A stretch of DNA of 64,000 nt from G963422565 sp963422565 (GTDB taxonomy: Bacteria; Pseudomonadota; Alphaproteobacteria; MPNO01): the NCBI GenBank assembly GCA_963422565.1, contig OY730228.1:1674001-1738000 (forward strand), read 5' to 3'. The notes under the pieces were generated by a model. The model saw nothing but the letters and a program-made list of their open reading frames with translations. It was not told where the DNA came from and made no database searches. The translations under genes and the position numbers were made by a program. Every line of letters starts with the position of its first letter. Position 1 is the stretch's first letter. Shown one piece after another: positions 34,904 through 45,155 of this stretch.

Positions 34904-36190
34904 TCAGCAGGCGCCCGCCAGCACGCTGCCGGCAAGGTAGAGCGAGCCGCAGATCAGGATGCGCGACGGCGGCCCCCCGGCCGCGCCGAGCGATGCGGCG
35001 GCGGCGGCGACCCGGCGCGCGGGGGCCGCACGGATACCCAGCCCGGCCGCCGCCTCGGCGAGCGTCGCCGGGCCGTGGCAGTCGTCATGGCCGGGGATCG
35101 CGACCGCCCGCAGCGCCCGGACATGCGGGGCGAGCGGCGCCAGGAACTCCTTGGGCTCGCGGTTGGCGAGATGACCGAAGATCAGGTCGAGCGGCCGGTC
35201 GTCCCAGCCGCGCGCGACCTCGGCGAGCGCCTCCCCGGCGGCGGCGTTGTGCCCGCCGTCGAGCCAAAGCTCGCGGCCGGCTCCCGCGGCCTCGGCGAGG
35301 CGCCCCCCCTCGAGACGCTGAAGCCGGGCGGGCCAGCGCGCCGCGGCGATCCCGGCGGCGAGCGCGTCCTCGCCGATCCGGAAACCCGGAAGCGCGCGCA
35401 GCGCGGCGACCGCGAGCGCCGCGTTGGCGCGCTGGTGCGGTCCGAACAGCCCGGGCTCGGGTATCTCGAACCGTCCCTCCGCGTCCAGATAGCATCGCCC
35501 GCGGACCCGCCATTCGCGTCCACAGCGCCGGAGCGGCGCGCCGAGCGCCCGCGCGCGGGCCTCCAGCACGTCTGACGCCGCCGGCCTCTGTTCGCCGATC
35601 ACCGCGGTGACCCCGCTCTTGAGGATGCCCGCCTTCTCGCCGGCGATCCGGGCGATGCTTTCGCCCAGAAACTGGACATGGTCGCGCGAGATCGGGGTGA
35701 TGACCGTGAGCGCCGGCCGCGCGATCGCGTTTGTCGCGTCGAACCGTCCGCCGAGCCCGGTCTCTATCAGGGCGACATCGGCCGGCCGGCGCGACATTTC
35801 CAGGAACGCCGCCGCCGTCAGCATCTCGAACAACGTGATCGGCGCCCCGTCGTTGACCGCCTCGCACTCGGCGAGCAGGGCGTCGAGCGCCCCGTCGGAG
35901 ATCGGCCGGCCGGCGAGCGCGATCCGCTCGTTGACCCGCACCAGATGAGGCGAGGTGTAGGCATGCGCGGAGAACCCCGCGGCCTGGAAGATCGCGCCGA
36001 GAAAGGCGATCACCGATCCCTTGCCGTTGGTGCCGGCGACATGGACGACCGGCGGGAGGCGGCGTTCCGGCCGTCCGAGCGCAGCGAGCAGCCGGTCGAT
36101 GCGCTCGAGGCCCAGATCGATGAGCCGGGGGTGGCGGCGCGCGAGCCGGTCAAGCGCGGAGTCAAGGGCGGGCAGGGGAGTCGGCGTCAT
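34904..36190 (-). CDS. folC: Dihydrofolate synthase / folylpolyglutamate synthase
   Basis: Adds glutamate to dihydropteroate and folates; 428 residues. The Mur-ligase-type P-loop VVHVAGTNGKGSV is at residues ~47-59, YTSPHLVRVNERI follows, and ETGLGGRFDATNAI and SRDHVQFLG mark the central domain. ATG 36190 overlaps the end of accD by 29 bases, the normal accD-folC arrangement. Confidence 0.96.
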   Translation of the reverse strand: MTPTPLPALDSALDRLARRHPRLIDLGLERIDRLLAALGRPERRLPPVVHVAGTNGKGSVIAFLGAIFQAAGFSAHAYTSPHLVRVNERIALAGRPISDGALDALLAECEAVNDGAPITLFEMLTAAAFLEMSRRPADVALIETGLGGRFDATNAIARPALTVITPISRDHVQFLGESIARIAGEKAGILKSGVTAVIGEQRPAASDVLEARARALGAPLRRCGREWRVRGRCYLDAEGRFEIPEPGLFGPHQRANAALAVAALRALPGFRIGEDALAAGIAAARWPARLQRLEGGRLAEAAGAGRELWLDGGHNAAAGEALAEVARGWDDRPLDLIFGHLANREPKEFLAPLAPHVRALRAVAIPGHDDCHGPATLAEAAAGLGIRAAPARRVAAAAASLGAAGGPPSRILICGSLYLAGSVLAGAC

Positions 36191-37106
36191 CCTCGCCTCG
36201 GTCCGGAACCGTGGCCGGCAGCGCCGGAACCGGCGCGGCGGCGTTCCCCGCCGCCAGCGCCCGCCCGCCGGTCAGCAGGCCCACGAGGTCGATCAGCCTG
36301 CCGCGCAGCTCGTGGCGCGGCACCACCATGTCGATCACGCCGTGCGCCATCAGATACTCCGCCTTCTGGAAGTCCGCGGGCAGGGTCTCGCGGATGGTCT
36401 CCTCGATCACCCGCCGCCCGGCGAAGCCGACCACCGCGCCGGGCTCGGCCAGGGCGATATCGCCGAGCATGGCGAAAGAGGCGGTCACCCCGCCGGTGGT
36501 CGGGTCGGCGAGGATGACCAGATAGGGCAGCCCCGCTTCCTTGACGAGACCGACCGCGATGGCGGTGCGGGGCATCTGGATCAGGGAGAGGATGCCTTCC
36601 TGCATGCGCGCGCCCCCCGAGGAGGTGACGGCGATCAGGACGGCGCGGTCCGCGACCGCCCGTTTCGCCGCCGCGACGATCGCGTTGCCGACGGAGACGC
36701 CCATCGACCCGCCCATGAACCGGAAGTCGAACACGGCGACGACGGCCGGATGGCCGCCGAGCGTCCCGGCGGCGGCCATGACCGCGTCGTCGAGCCCGGT
36801 CGCGCTGCGGTTGTCGCGCAGCCGCTCGGAATAGCGCTTGCGATCGCGGAAACGCAGCGGGTCGGCGGGGGCCGGCTCCGGATCGAGCCGGATCCAGCTC
36901 TCCGGGTCGAGCAGCGACTCGATTCGCCGCCGCGCGTCCAGCCGCATATGGTGGCCGCAATGGGGGCAGACGCGGAGGCCGGCGTCGAGCTCGCGGTGGA
37001 AGATCATCTGCTCGCAGGCCGGACATTGCGTCCACAGATCGTCCGGGACCTCGGGCCGCCGGACCAGGGCGCGGATCTTGGGCGGGATGTTGGTGAGCCA
37101 GCTCAT
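36162..37106 (-). CDS. accD: Acetyl-CoA carboxylase carboxyltransferase subunit beta
   Basis: Beta subunit of the biotin-dependent carboxyltransferase for fatty-acid synthesis, 314 residues. The N-terminal zinc ribbon CPACEQMIFHRE/CPHCGHH (residues ~28-52) and the crotonase-like core SSGGARMQEGILSLIQM and TTGGVTASFAMLGD are intact. ATG 37106 overlaps the trpA stop (ATGA). The frame is open upstream through trpA but that is not part of the gene. Confidence 0.96.
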   Translation of the reverse strand: MSWLTNIPPKIRALVRRPEVPDDLWTQCPACEQMIFHRELDAGLRVCPHCGHHMRLDARRRIESLLDPESWIRLDPEPAPADPLRFRDRKRYSERLRDNRSATGLDDAVMAAAGTLGGHPAVVAVFDFRFMGGSMGVSVGNAIVAAAKRAVADRAVLIAVTSSGGARMQEGILSLIQMPRTAIAVGLVKEAGLPYLVILADPTTGGVTASFAMLGDIALAEPGAVVGFAGRRVIEETIRETLPADFQKAEYLMAHGVIDMVVPRHELRGRLIDLVGLLTGGRALAAGNAAAPVPALPATVPDRGEDDADSPARP

Positions 37107-37929
37107 CCGGGTGTCCCCGCGGGGGCGCGGACCGCCGCCGCCAACTCGCGGACGAGGGCGACCGGCCCGTCCGCCGCCCCGGCCCCGTCGAGCCCGGCGG
37201 CGATCCGCTCGACCAGCGCCGAGCCGACGACCACGGCGTCCGCGACCTCGGCGATCCGCGCGGCCTGATCGGGGCGGCGCACCCCGAAGCCCACCGCAAC
37301 GGGAAGCGCGGTCGCCGCGCGGATGCGCGCGACCCCGCGCGCGACCCTGTCGCGGTCGGCCGATTTGGTCCCCGTAATCCCGGTGATCGATACGTAATAG
37401 GCGAAGCCCTCGGCGCCGTCGAGCACTTGCGGCAGCCGCGCCGCGCCGGTGGTCGGCGCCACCAGCCGGACGACGGCGAGACCGGCCTCGCGGGCCGGAC
37501 CGCCGAGCTCGGCTTCTTCCTCGGGTGGCAGGTCGACCACGATCAGCCCGTCGGCGCCGGCCGCCGCCGCGTCGCGGGCGAACGTCGCCGCCCCGTAGCT
37601 GTGGATCGGGTTGAAATAGCCCATCAGCACCAGCGGGGTGGCGCGGTCGGCCTCGCGGAACCGGCGCACCATCGCGAACGTCCGCGCCATGGTCTGGCCG
37701 GCGGCGATCGCCCGCCCGCTCGATCGCTGGATCGCCGGGCCGTCGGCCATCGGGTCGCTGAACGGCATGCCGAGCTCGATCATATCCGCCCCCGCCCCGG
37801 GCAGCCGGAGCAGGATCTCGGTCGAGGTCTCGAGATCCGGATCGCCGGCGGTGATGAAGGGCACCATCCCGGCGCGGCCGGCGGCGGCGAGCGCCGCGAA
37901 CCGGTCGGCGATGCGCCGGCGCCCGCCGG

Positions 37930-37933
<4 letters not shown>
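37103..37933 (-). CDS. trpA: Tryptophan synthase alpha chain
   Basis: Cleaves indole-3-glycerol phosphate to indole, which is channelled to TrpB; 276 residues. The catalytic Glu is in DMIELGMPFSDPMADG (residues ~49-64) and the catalytic Asp in GLIVVDLPPEE; the phosphate site GFGVRRPDQA is present. GTG 37933 overlaps the trpB stop (GTGA). Confidence 0.96.
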
Positions 37934-39150
<1,217 letters not shown>

Positions 39151-39160
39151 CGCGCGCCTC

Positions 39161-39808
39161 TCAGAAGCTCGCAACTTCGGCGAGGAAGGCGGCGACCCGC
39201 GCCGGATCCTTGACGCCGGGGGCGCTCTCCACACCGGAGGACACGTCGACTCCGGGGGCGCCGCTGGCGCGGATCGCATGGGCGACATTGTCCGGGGTCA
39301 GCCCGCCCGACAGCATCCAGGGAACCGGCCAGCCGCGCCCGCCGAGCAGCCGCCAGTCGAACCGGAGCGCGTTGCCGCCCGGCATGTACCGGGCGTCGGC
39401 GCGCGGCGCCTTCGCGTCGAACAGCAGCCTGTCGGCGACGCCTGCGTAGGCCTCGGCGGCGGCGAGGTCCTCGGCGCCGGCAACGCCGATTGCCTTGGTC
39501 ACCGGGCGCCCCGTCCGCGTCCGGACCGCGGCCACCCGGTCAGGGCTCTCGTCGCCGTGAAGCTGGATCATGTCGAGCCGCACCGTCTCCAACAGCGTCT
39601 CCAGCGTCTCGTCGGCCGGATCGACGAACAGCCCGACCACCACGGTCTCGGGCGGCGCAGCGGCCGCCAGCGCCGAAGCCTCGGCGGCGCTGACGTTGCG
39701 CGGCGAGCGCGGGAAGAAGACCAACCCGATCTCAGCGGCGCCATGGGCGATCGCGGTCTCGATCACCTCCGCTTTGCGCACCCCGCAGATCTTCGCGCGC
39801 ACCCGCAT
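39161..39808 (-). CDS. trpF: Phosphoribosylanthranilate isomerase
   Basis: Isomerises phosphoribosylanthranilate in tryptophan synthesis; 215 residues. The catalytic Cys is in KICGVRKAE near the start; IGLVFFPRSPRNVS, IQLHGDES and LSGGLTPDNVAHAI are typical, and the catalytic Asp region GVDVSSGVESAPGVKD closes the barrel. ATG 39808 is used; GTG 39811 directly before it is an alternative. It heads the trpFBA-accD-folC-rsmB run. Confidence 0.95.
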   Translation of the reverse strand: MRVRAKICGVRKAEVIETAIAHGAAEIGLVFFPRSPRNVSAAEASALAAAAPPETVVVGLFVDPADETLETLLETVRLDMIQLHGDESPDRVAAVRTRTGRPVTKAIGVAGAEDLAAAEAYAGVADRLLFDAKAPRADARYMPGGNALRFDWRLLGGRGWPVPWMLSGGLTPDNVAHAIRASGAPGVDVSSGVESAPGVKDPARVAAFLAEVASF

Positions 39809-40157
39809 CACGCGGCCTCCGTCGCCGATGCGGCCGCGGCCGGGACCGCAGCCGTCCCGCTAGCCGGATCGAACGGAGCGCGTCCGGACCCGGCGGCGGC
39901 GGAGATATAGCGCAGCGCGCCCGCCCCTCAAACCCGCCGCCCGTGCTCGGGACATCCGCGCGTCGGATGGCACCCCCGCAAGTCCGGTGCCGCCGATACC
40001 GATGCGGGCAATACGGCGCGCGCCGGGCCGGGGCCGCGCCGTCGGGCGCGCCTTCTCGCCGGAGGAAGGCCAAGCCCTCGGCAGAAGAAGATTCGATGTT
40101 CATCTCGATGCCGACGCCTGTCGGCGCAACGCCCCCACCGCCGCAGGGTCGGAGCGG
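39809..40157. other. Intergenic region upstream of trpF
   Basis: About 350 bases between the ArsI-like gene stop and trpF, both on the minus strand. It should hold the trp/acc/fol promoter. I see no convincing ORF, leader peptide with Trp codons, or attenuator hairpin with a T tract. Confidence 0.5.
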
Positions 40158-40559
40158 TCAGCGAGTGACGGTCGGGCGCAGATCCGGCCCGTATTCGTCG
40201 ATATCGCCCCTGGTTAGGAAGGTCTCCCAGGACGTTCCGTCGGGATCGACGGTCCAGGACTTGTCGCCCGTCGCATAGCAGCATTGCGCGCTACGCTGCT
40301 TCTGGACCACCGCGTCGATCCGTCTGAGCCGGGTCTCCACGTCTTCGAGCTCCGCGTCGTTCTCGACCTGGATTCCGAGATGATCGAACCCGGTCTCGCC
40401 GGCTCCCGTCGAAACGGCGAAGTTGACCCGCGGGTCCTCGACCATCCATTTTGCGTAATCGTCCTGGCGGACATGCGGAGGCTGTCCGAACAGGCCGGAA
40501 TAGAAGGCGAGCGCCCGATCGAGATCGCGCACCCTGACATGAACATGCAGCCGTTTCAT
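40158..40559 (-). CDS. ArsI/CadI-family VOC protein
   Basis: A 133-residue vicinal-oxygen-chelate protein. The start KRLHVHVRVRDLDRALAFY with metal-ligand His, the DDYAKWMVEDPRVNFAVS block and FDHLGIQVEN match ArsI, the C-As lyase that demethylates methylarsenite, and its cadmium-induced relative CadI. The vicinal cysteines for arsenic binding are present (SAQCCYATGD, ~residues 92-101). No arsR, arsM or arsenic transporter is adjacent, so activity on organoarsenicals is inferred from family only. Confidence 0.82.
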   Translation of the reverse strand: MKRLHVHVRVRDLDRALAFYSGLFGQPPHVRQDDYAKWMVEDPRVNFAVSTGAGETGFDHLGIQVENDAELEDVETRLRRIDAVVQKQRSAQCCYATGDKSWTVDPDGTSWETFLTRGDIDEYGPDLRPTVTR

Positions 40560-40717
40560 CGCGACCTCCTATATCTTTTCGCTGCCCTGAAGCGAAAGCT
40601 GGCTTCGAGTTGGGGGTGGAACGCGTCCGGCGCAAGGGTCCGGAGCCCGCCGATCTTCGCCCGGTCGTCCCAACGCCGCAGCCGGACGGCTTCGGCGGCA
40701 CCGGCGGAGGCGATGAA
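40560..40717 (-). pseudogene. Possible C-terminal remnant of an HD-domain oxygenase
   Basis: One frame reads SAGAAEAVRLRRWDDRAKIG and then a helix ending near 40580. This resembles the conserved C-terminus (VRLRRWDD.AK) of HD-domain phosphonate-degradation-type oxygenases. Nothing upstream to 41007 in any frame looks like the HD metal site, so only a fragment would remain. The match is short and from memory. Confidence 0.35.
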
Positions 40718-41007
40718 GGCCGCGCCGGGACTGCGGAGATTCTTGCGACTGCGTCCCGCAGCGCCGCTTCGCCGTGGCGGCGAGGACGGTCGGCGCGGGC
40801 GTCGAATTCTCCATTTCCTGGCACGCATACACGATCCCGATGGTCTCTGCCGTCTCGCTCATGCGCCGACAACCCGGATACCCACCGAAACACAGGCCGT
40901 TCGGACATTCCCGAGACGGGCGGCGCATATCCCGAACGAGGACAGGCTGTTGACAGACGCGCGGCGTCTGGCTACGCAGCGGGCCGGCTCCGGTCCGGAC
41001 CTCGGTA
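40718..41007. other. Intergenic, no gene recognised
   Basis: About 290 bases between the HD-type remnant and tRNA-Leu. Overlapping frames are open because of high GC, but none shows a family motif or a good ribosome site. The tRNA promoter should lie at its right end. Confidence 0.4.
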
Positions 41008-41094
41008 GCCCAGGTGGCGGAAATGGTAGACGCGCAGGTTTCAGGTACCTGTGACCGCAAGGTCGTGGAAGTTCGAGTCTTCTCCTGGGCACCA
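41008..41094 (+). tRNA. tRNA-Leu (anticodon CAG)
   Basis: An 87-base class II tRNA with CCA encoded. The acceptor stem is GCCCAGG paired with CCTGGGC. The anticodon stem CAGGT/ACCTG (41035-41039 and 41047-41051) encloses the loop TTCAGGT, anticodon CAG at 41042-41044. The T-loop GTTCGAGTC and a long variable arm, expected for leucine tRNA, are present. It reads CUG codons, which are abundant in this GC-rich genome. Confidence 0.95.
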
Positions 41095-41143
41095 CCTCGC
41101 CGCCGAAGGACTCCGTTTCCGTATCCGTATCCGGGTGGGCGGC

Positions 41144-41755
41144 ATGGCCATCGATCTCCATGAGGGCGACCTTCCAGCCGGGCTCCGGCTCGGCTCGGAT
41201 GTCGCCGTCGATACCGAGACGCTGGGGCTGAAACCCGACCGCGACAGGCTGTGCCTCGTGCAGCTCAGCCCCGGCGACGGTAGCGCGCATCTGGTGCGCT
41301 TTCGGCGCGGCGCCTATGCGGCGCCCAACCTCGTCCGGCTGCTTGCCGACCCGGCGGTGACCAAGATCTTTCATTTCGCGCGCTTCGACATCGCGGTCCT
41401 CGAACGCTATCTGGGGGTGCGCTGTCGTCCGATCTACTGCACCAAGATCGCCTCGCGGGTCGCGCGCACCTTCACCGATCGCCATTCGCTCCGGGACCTC
41501 GCCCGCGACCTCCTCGGGATCGATATCTCCAAGGAGCAGCAGTCCTCGGATTGGGGCGCGGCGCAGCTGAGCGAAGCGCAGTGCGCCTATGCCGCCGCGG
41601 ATGTCCTGCATCTCCATCGAATCCGCGATGCGCTCGACGCGACCCTCGAACGCGAGGGGCGGGCGCATCTCGTCCGGCCATGTTTCGATTTCCTTCCCGC
41701 TCGCGCCGCGCTCGACCTCGCCGGCTGGGTCGATGTCGATATATTCGCGCATTAG
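41144..41755 (+). CDS. Ribonuclease D-like 3'-5' exonuclease
   Basis: 203 residues comprising only the DEDDy exonuclease domain: VAVDTETLGL (motif I), FHFARFDIAVL (motif II) and CAYAAADVLHL (motif III with Tyr). The HRDC domains of full-length RNase D are absent, as in short alphaproteobacterial homologues. ATG 41144 was chosen by homology. It lies 50 bases after tRNA-Leu and upstream of kdsD, and may process tRNA 3' ends or small RNA. Confidence 0.9.
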   Translation: MAIDLHEGDLPAGLRLGSDVAVDTETLGLKPDRDRLCLVQLSPGDGSAHLVRFRRGAYAAPNLVRLLADPAVTKIFHFARFDIAVLERYLGVRCRPIYCTKIASRVARTFTDRHSLRDLARDLLGIDISKEQQSSDWGAAQLSEAQCAYAAADVLHLHRIRDALDATLEREGRAHLVRPCFDFLPARAALDLAGWVDVDIFAH

Positions 41756-41815
41756 GCTGGCGGCAGGCGGGCGGGTGCGCCGACGCACCGGCGGCGTCCG
41801 GGACTCCTCGGAACC

Positions 41816-42811
41816 ATGGCGGTCCTGAAGGCTCGGCAGCGCCCGGCCGATATCCACGACGATCTCGCCGTTGCCCGCCGCGTGCTGGCGACCGAGCGGG
41901 CCGGGCTGGACGCGCTGATCGCCCTGCTCGACCGGCGTTTCGGCGCCGCCGTCGCGATCATGGCGCGCGCCCATCGCGGCGGCCGGGTCGTGGCGACCGG
42001 GATGGGCAAGTCCGGCCATGTGGCACGCAAGATCGCGGCGACCCTCGCATCGACCGGCACGCCAGCGCTGTTCGTCCACCCGGCCGAGGCCAGTCATGGG
42101 GATCTCGGCATGGTGACCCCCGACGACGCGATCCTCGCATTGTCCAATTCCGGGGACACGCCGGAGCTCGCCGACATCCTCGCCTATGCCAAGCGGCGGA
42201 CGATCCCGATCGTGGCGATCACCCGACGAACCCGGAGCGAGCTGGCGATGGCTGCCGACGTGGTGCTGCCGATACCCGACAGCGAGGAGGCCTGCCCCCT
42301 GAGCCTGGCCCCGACGACATCGACGACGGTCGCGATGGCGCTGGGGGACGCGCTCGCGGTGGCCCTGCTCGAACGTCTCGGGTTCTCGCGGGAGGATTTC
42401 ACGGCGCGCCATCCGGGAGGCCGCCTGGGCAACCGGCTGGTCAAGGTGCAGGATATCATGCATGTCGGAGAAGAGCTGCCACTGGCGACCGCGGACACGC
42501 TCATGGCCGACGCCCTGATCGTGATGACCGCGAAGAGCTTCGGCTGCATCGGCCTGATCGACGAGGACGGCCGGCTAGTCGGCATCGTCACCGACGGCGA
42601 TCTCCGACGCCACATGGGGCGCGATCTGCTGGCGCGGCCGGCGCGGGCGGTGATGACGACATCTCCCCGCGCGATCGGTCCGGACGCGCTCGCCGGCCAG
42701 GCGCTCGCGGCGATGAACGCCCACGGGATCACCAGCTTGTTCGTGATCGAGGAAGACCGACCGATCGGAATCCTTCACGTCCACGACTGCCTGCGCGCCG
42801 GCCTCGGTTGA
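41816..42811 (+). CDS. kdsD: Arabinose-5-phosphate isomerase (KdsD/KpsF)
   Basis: Converts ribulose 5-phosphate to arabinose 5-phosphate, first step to KDO for lipopolysaccharide; 331 residues. A SIS domain with VATGMGKSGHVARKIAATLA and HPAEASHGDLGM (residues ~55-105) is followed by two CBS domains (IMHVGEELPLA, then GIVTDGDLRRHM and ITSLFVIEEDRPIGILHV). The lpt genes follow, linking KDO synthesis and LPS export. Confidence 0.95.
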   Translation: MAVLKARQRPADIHDDLAVARRVLATERAGLDALIALLDRRFGAAVAIMARAHRGGRVVATGMGKSGHVARKIAATLASTGTPALFVHPAEASHGDLGMVTPDDAILALSNSGDTPELADILAYAKRRTIPIVAITRRTRSELAMAADVVLPIPDSEEACPLSLAPTTSTTVAMALGDALAVALLERLGFSREDFTARHPGGRLGNRLVKVQDIMHVGEELPLATADTLMADALIVMTAKSFGCIGLIDEDGRLVGIVTDGDLRRHMGRDLLARPARAVMTTSPRAIGPDALAGQALAAMNAHGITSLFVIEEDRPIGILHVHDCLRAGLG

Positions 42812-42819
42812 GCGGACGC

Positions 42820-43491
42820 ATGGCGCGCGGCGGCGACAATAGTGATGGGCGGCGGTCGGCGCGCGCGGCCGGGCGCGTCGCGCCGGCCGGCGGCGGTTAT
42901 TCGCGTTTCGTGTCGATCGCCAAGCCGAGCCTGTTGGCCGCCGCCGCCACGGTACTCGGGGTTCTGGTCGCCCTGCCGCAGTTCTACAATATGTCCGAAC
43001 GGTTCCGGGTCGTCGGTATCAGCCTTGTCGAACAGGCCATCGACGGCCATCGGCTGACCAATGCGCGTTTCACCGGAACCGATCGCAACGGGAATCCCTA
43101 CACGCTCAGCGCCCAGGCGCTCGTTCAGGGCGGAAGGCTGGACGATCCGGTGCGGTTGAGCGAGCTCGAAGGCGACTTTACCACCGCGGACGGCGCATGG
43201 ATCGCGGTCTCTGCCGCCGCCGGCAGCTTCGTACCCAAACGCCGGGTGGCGGAGCTCGAAGGCGGCGTCCACCTGTTCCACGATTTCGGCTACGATCTGG
43301 AGACCGATCGCGTGCGGGTCGACTTCACGCAAGGGGTCGCCAATTCCGAGACCCGGGTGGTCGGCCGAGGGCCGGCGGGACATTTCGAGGCGGCGGGGTT
43401 CCGCATTCGGGATGACGGCCGGCGCATCGACTTGACGGGGCCGGCGCGGGTCGTCTTCAATCCCCGCGCCGCAGAGGAGAGAGCGTTGTGA
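42820..43491 (+). CDS. lptC: LPS export system protein LptC
   Basis: Bitopic inner-membrane protein passing LPS from LptB2FG to LptA; 223 residues. An Arg-rich N-terminus is followed by one membrane helix (about residues 36-56, LLAAAATVLGVLVALPQF) and a periplasmic beta-jellyroll (LEGDFTTADGAWIAVSA, GVHLFHDFGYDLETD). ATG 42820 follows kdsD by eight bases; the stop overlaps lptA (GTGA). Confidence 0.9.
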   Translation: MARGGDNSDGRRSARAAGRVAPAGGGYSRFVSIAKPSLLAAAATVLGVLVALPQFYNMSERFRVVGISLVEQAIDGHRLTNARFTGTDRNGNPYTLSAQALVQGGRLDDPVRLSELEGDFTTADGAWIAVSAAAGSFVPKRRVAELEGGVHLFHDFGYDLETDRVRVDFTQGVANSETRVVGRGPAGHFEAAGFRIRDDGRRIDLTGPARVVFNPRAAEERAL

Positions 43492-44291
43492 GGGGGATCG
43501 CCGTTCTCGGGGTCGCGGCGCTGGCGGGTCTCACCGCTCCGGCCCACGCCCAGACCGGTTCTCTTCCCTTTCACGACGGGATCGGACCTCTGGCCATCGA
43601 GGCCGATGGCGGGATCGAGTGGCGGCAGCATCAGCGGGTGTTCGTCGCCCGTGGCAATGCGCGCGCGACCCAGGGCCAGGCGACGGTGCGGGCGAACCGG
43701 ATGACCGCACATTACCGGCGGCGCGGCGGCGAGACCGAGATATGGCGCATCGAGGCCCAAGGCGCGGTGCGCATCGCCGCGCGGGATCGACGGGCGACCG
43801 CCGACAGCGCGGTCTACGAGGTCGATCGGAAGGTCCTTGTCCTCACCGGCCGGCCCCGGCTCGAGGCCGCGGGCGACAGGGTCAGCGCCACCGATCGGAT
43901 GGAGTATCGGCAGGCGGAAAATCTCGCGGTCGCCAAGGGCGACGCGGTCGCCGAGAGCGGTGGGCGGCGCCTGCGGGCGGACGAGTTGCGGGTGACGTTC
44001 GAACCCGACGAGGCCGGCAATTCACGGCTGCAGCGCGTCGAGGCCTTCGGCGGCATGCAGATTTCGACTGCCGAAGAGTCGGCGCGCGCGGACAGGGGCG
44101 TCTACGACGCGAAGGCCGGAACCGTCCGGCTCGAAGGCGGGGTGATCATCAGGCGCGGCCAGGACCGGCTCGCCGGCGCCGCCGCCGACATAGATCTCAA
44201 CACGGGGCTCAGCCGCCTCCATGCCGGGCGCGACCGCGTCCGGGGACTCGTCACGCCCCAGGCGACCCGGCGACCGGCGGGGGGAGGCTAG
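43488..44291 (+). CDS. lptA: LPS transport periplasmic protein LptA
   Basis: Periplasmic bridge protein, 267 residues. A signal peptide (RGIAVLGVAALAGLTAPAHA, cleavage after AHA) is followed by OstA-like beta repeats: VFVARGNARATQGQATVRAN, LTGRPRLEAAGDRVSATDRM and AVAKGDAVAES. GTG 43488. It is longer than the E. coli protein (185), as is usual in alphaproteobacteria. Confidence 0.93.
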   Translation: MRGIAVLGVAALAGLTAPAHAQTGSLPFHDGIGPLAIEADGGIEWRQHQRVFVARGNARATQGQATVRANRMTAHYRRRGGETEIWRIEAQGAVRIAARDRRATADSAVYEVDRKVLVLTGRPRLEAAGDRVSATDRMEYRQAENLAVAKGDAVAESGGRRLRADELRVTFEPDEAGNSRLQRVEAFGGMQISTAEESARADRGVYDAKAGTVRLEGGVIIRRGQDRLAGAAADIDLNTGLSRLHAGRDRVRGLVTPQATRRPAGGG

Positions 44292-44293
44292 AC

Positions 44294-45061
44294 GTGGCGG
44301 AGATGGAGGGCCGGATCGGTCCGCATCTGGTCAGCGACGCCGCCGGGATCGAAGCCGAGATGCTCAACAGGCGGTTCGGAAGACGGCCGGTTCTGCGGGA
44401 CGTCTCCTTGCGGCTCGGCCGGGGCGAGGCCGTGGGTCTGCTCGGTCCCAACGGCGCCGGCAAGACCACCTGCTTCTATATCCTCACCGGCCTGATCCAG
44501 CCCGACAGCGGAACGATCCGGTTCGACGGAAGCGATATCACCGCCTTGCCCATGTACCGGCGGGCGCGGCTGGGCATCGGCTATCTCCCGCAGGAAGCAT
44601 CCATCTTTCGCGGCATGACCGTCGAAAACAATATCCGCGCCATTCTCGAGCTGCGCGGACGGGAGCGCGAGGAGCGCGAGGCGAGCCTGGAGCGGTTGCT
44701 CGTCGAGTTCTCCATCAGCCATCTTCGCCGCACGCCGTCGCTGGCCCTGTCGGGCGGCGAGCGGCGCCGGGTGGAAATCGCGCGGGCGCTCGCCGCGGAA
44801 CCCCGCTTCATGCTGCTCGACGAGCCGTTCGCGGGCATCGACCCGGTGGCCGTCAACGATGTCCGCGCTCTGGTGAACCATTTGAAGGACAGGGGCATCG
44901 GCGTGCTCATCACCGACCACAACGTGCGCGAGACCCTCGATATCGTCGACCGCGCCTACATACTCCACGACGGGCGCGTCCTCATGGAGGGCGGCCCGGA
45001 CGAAATCGTGCGCCATGACGAGGTGCGGCGCGTCTATCTGGGCGATCGGTTCGCGTTGTAG
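44294..45061 (+). CDS. lptB: LPS export ABC transporter ATP-binding protein LptB
   Basis: ATPase of the LptB2FG extractor, 255 residues. Walker A LLGPNGAGKTTCFYIL, Q-loop GIGYLPQEASIFR, signature LALSGGERRRVEIARAL, Walker B FMLLDEPFAGIDP and the H-loop ITDHNVRE are all present. GTG 44294 follows lptA by two bases; ATG 44303 is an alternative. rpoN and hpf, which usually lie between lptB and ptsN, are missing here. Confidence 0.96.
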   Translation: MAEMEGRIGPHLVSDAAGIEAEMLNRRFGRRPVLRDVSLRLGRGEAVGLLGPNGAGKTTCFYILTGLIQPDSGTIRFDGSDITALPMYRRARLGIGYLPQEASIFRGMTVENNIRAILELRGREREEREASLERLLVEFSISHLRRTPSLALSGGERRRVEIARALAAEPRFMLLDEPFAGIDPVAVNDVRALVNHLKDRGIGVLITDHNVRETLDIVDRAYILHDGRVLMEGGPDEIVRHDEVRRVYLGDRFAL

Positions 45062-45155
45062 CGTTACGGTCCGTATCGGCGCGCCGATGGGCGGGGCCAT
45101 ACGGGACTTCCGACCTCGAGAGATGCGGCGCGGCACGGGTCGCCGAGGGAACGAG

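Noticed and set aside
32458..35610. 1050-codon open frame on the plus strand
   Set aside because: Runs antisense through enoyl-CoA hydratase, rsmB and folC, all with clear motifs; shadow frame.
39809..40157. Possible trp leader/attenuator
   Set aside because: No run of Trp codons and no hairpin followed by a T tract could be found.
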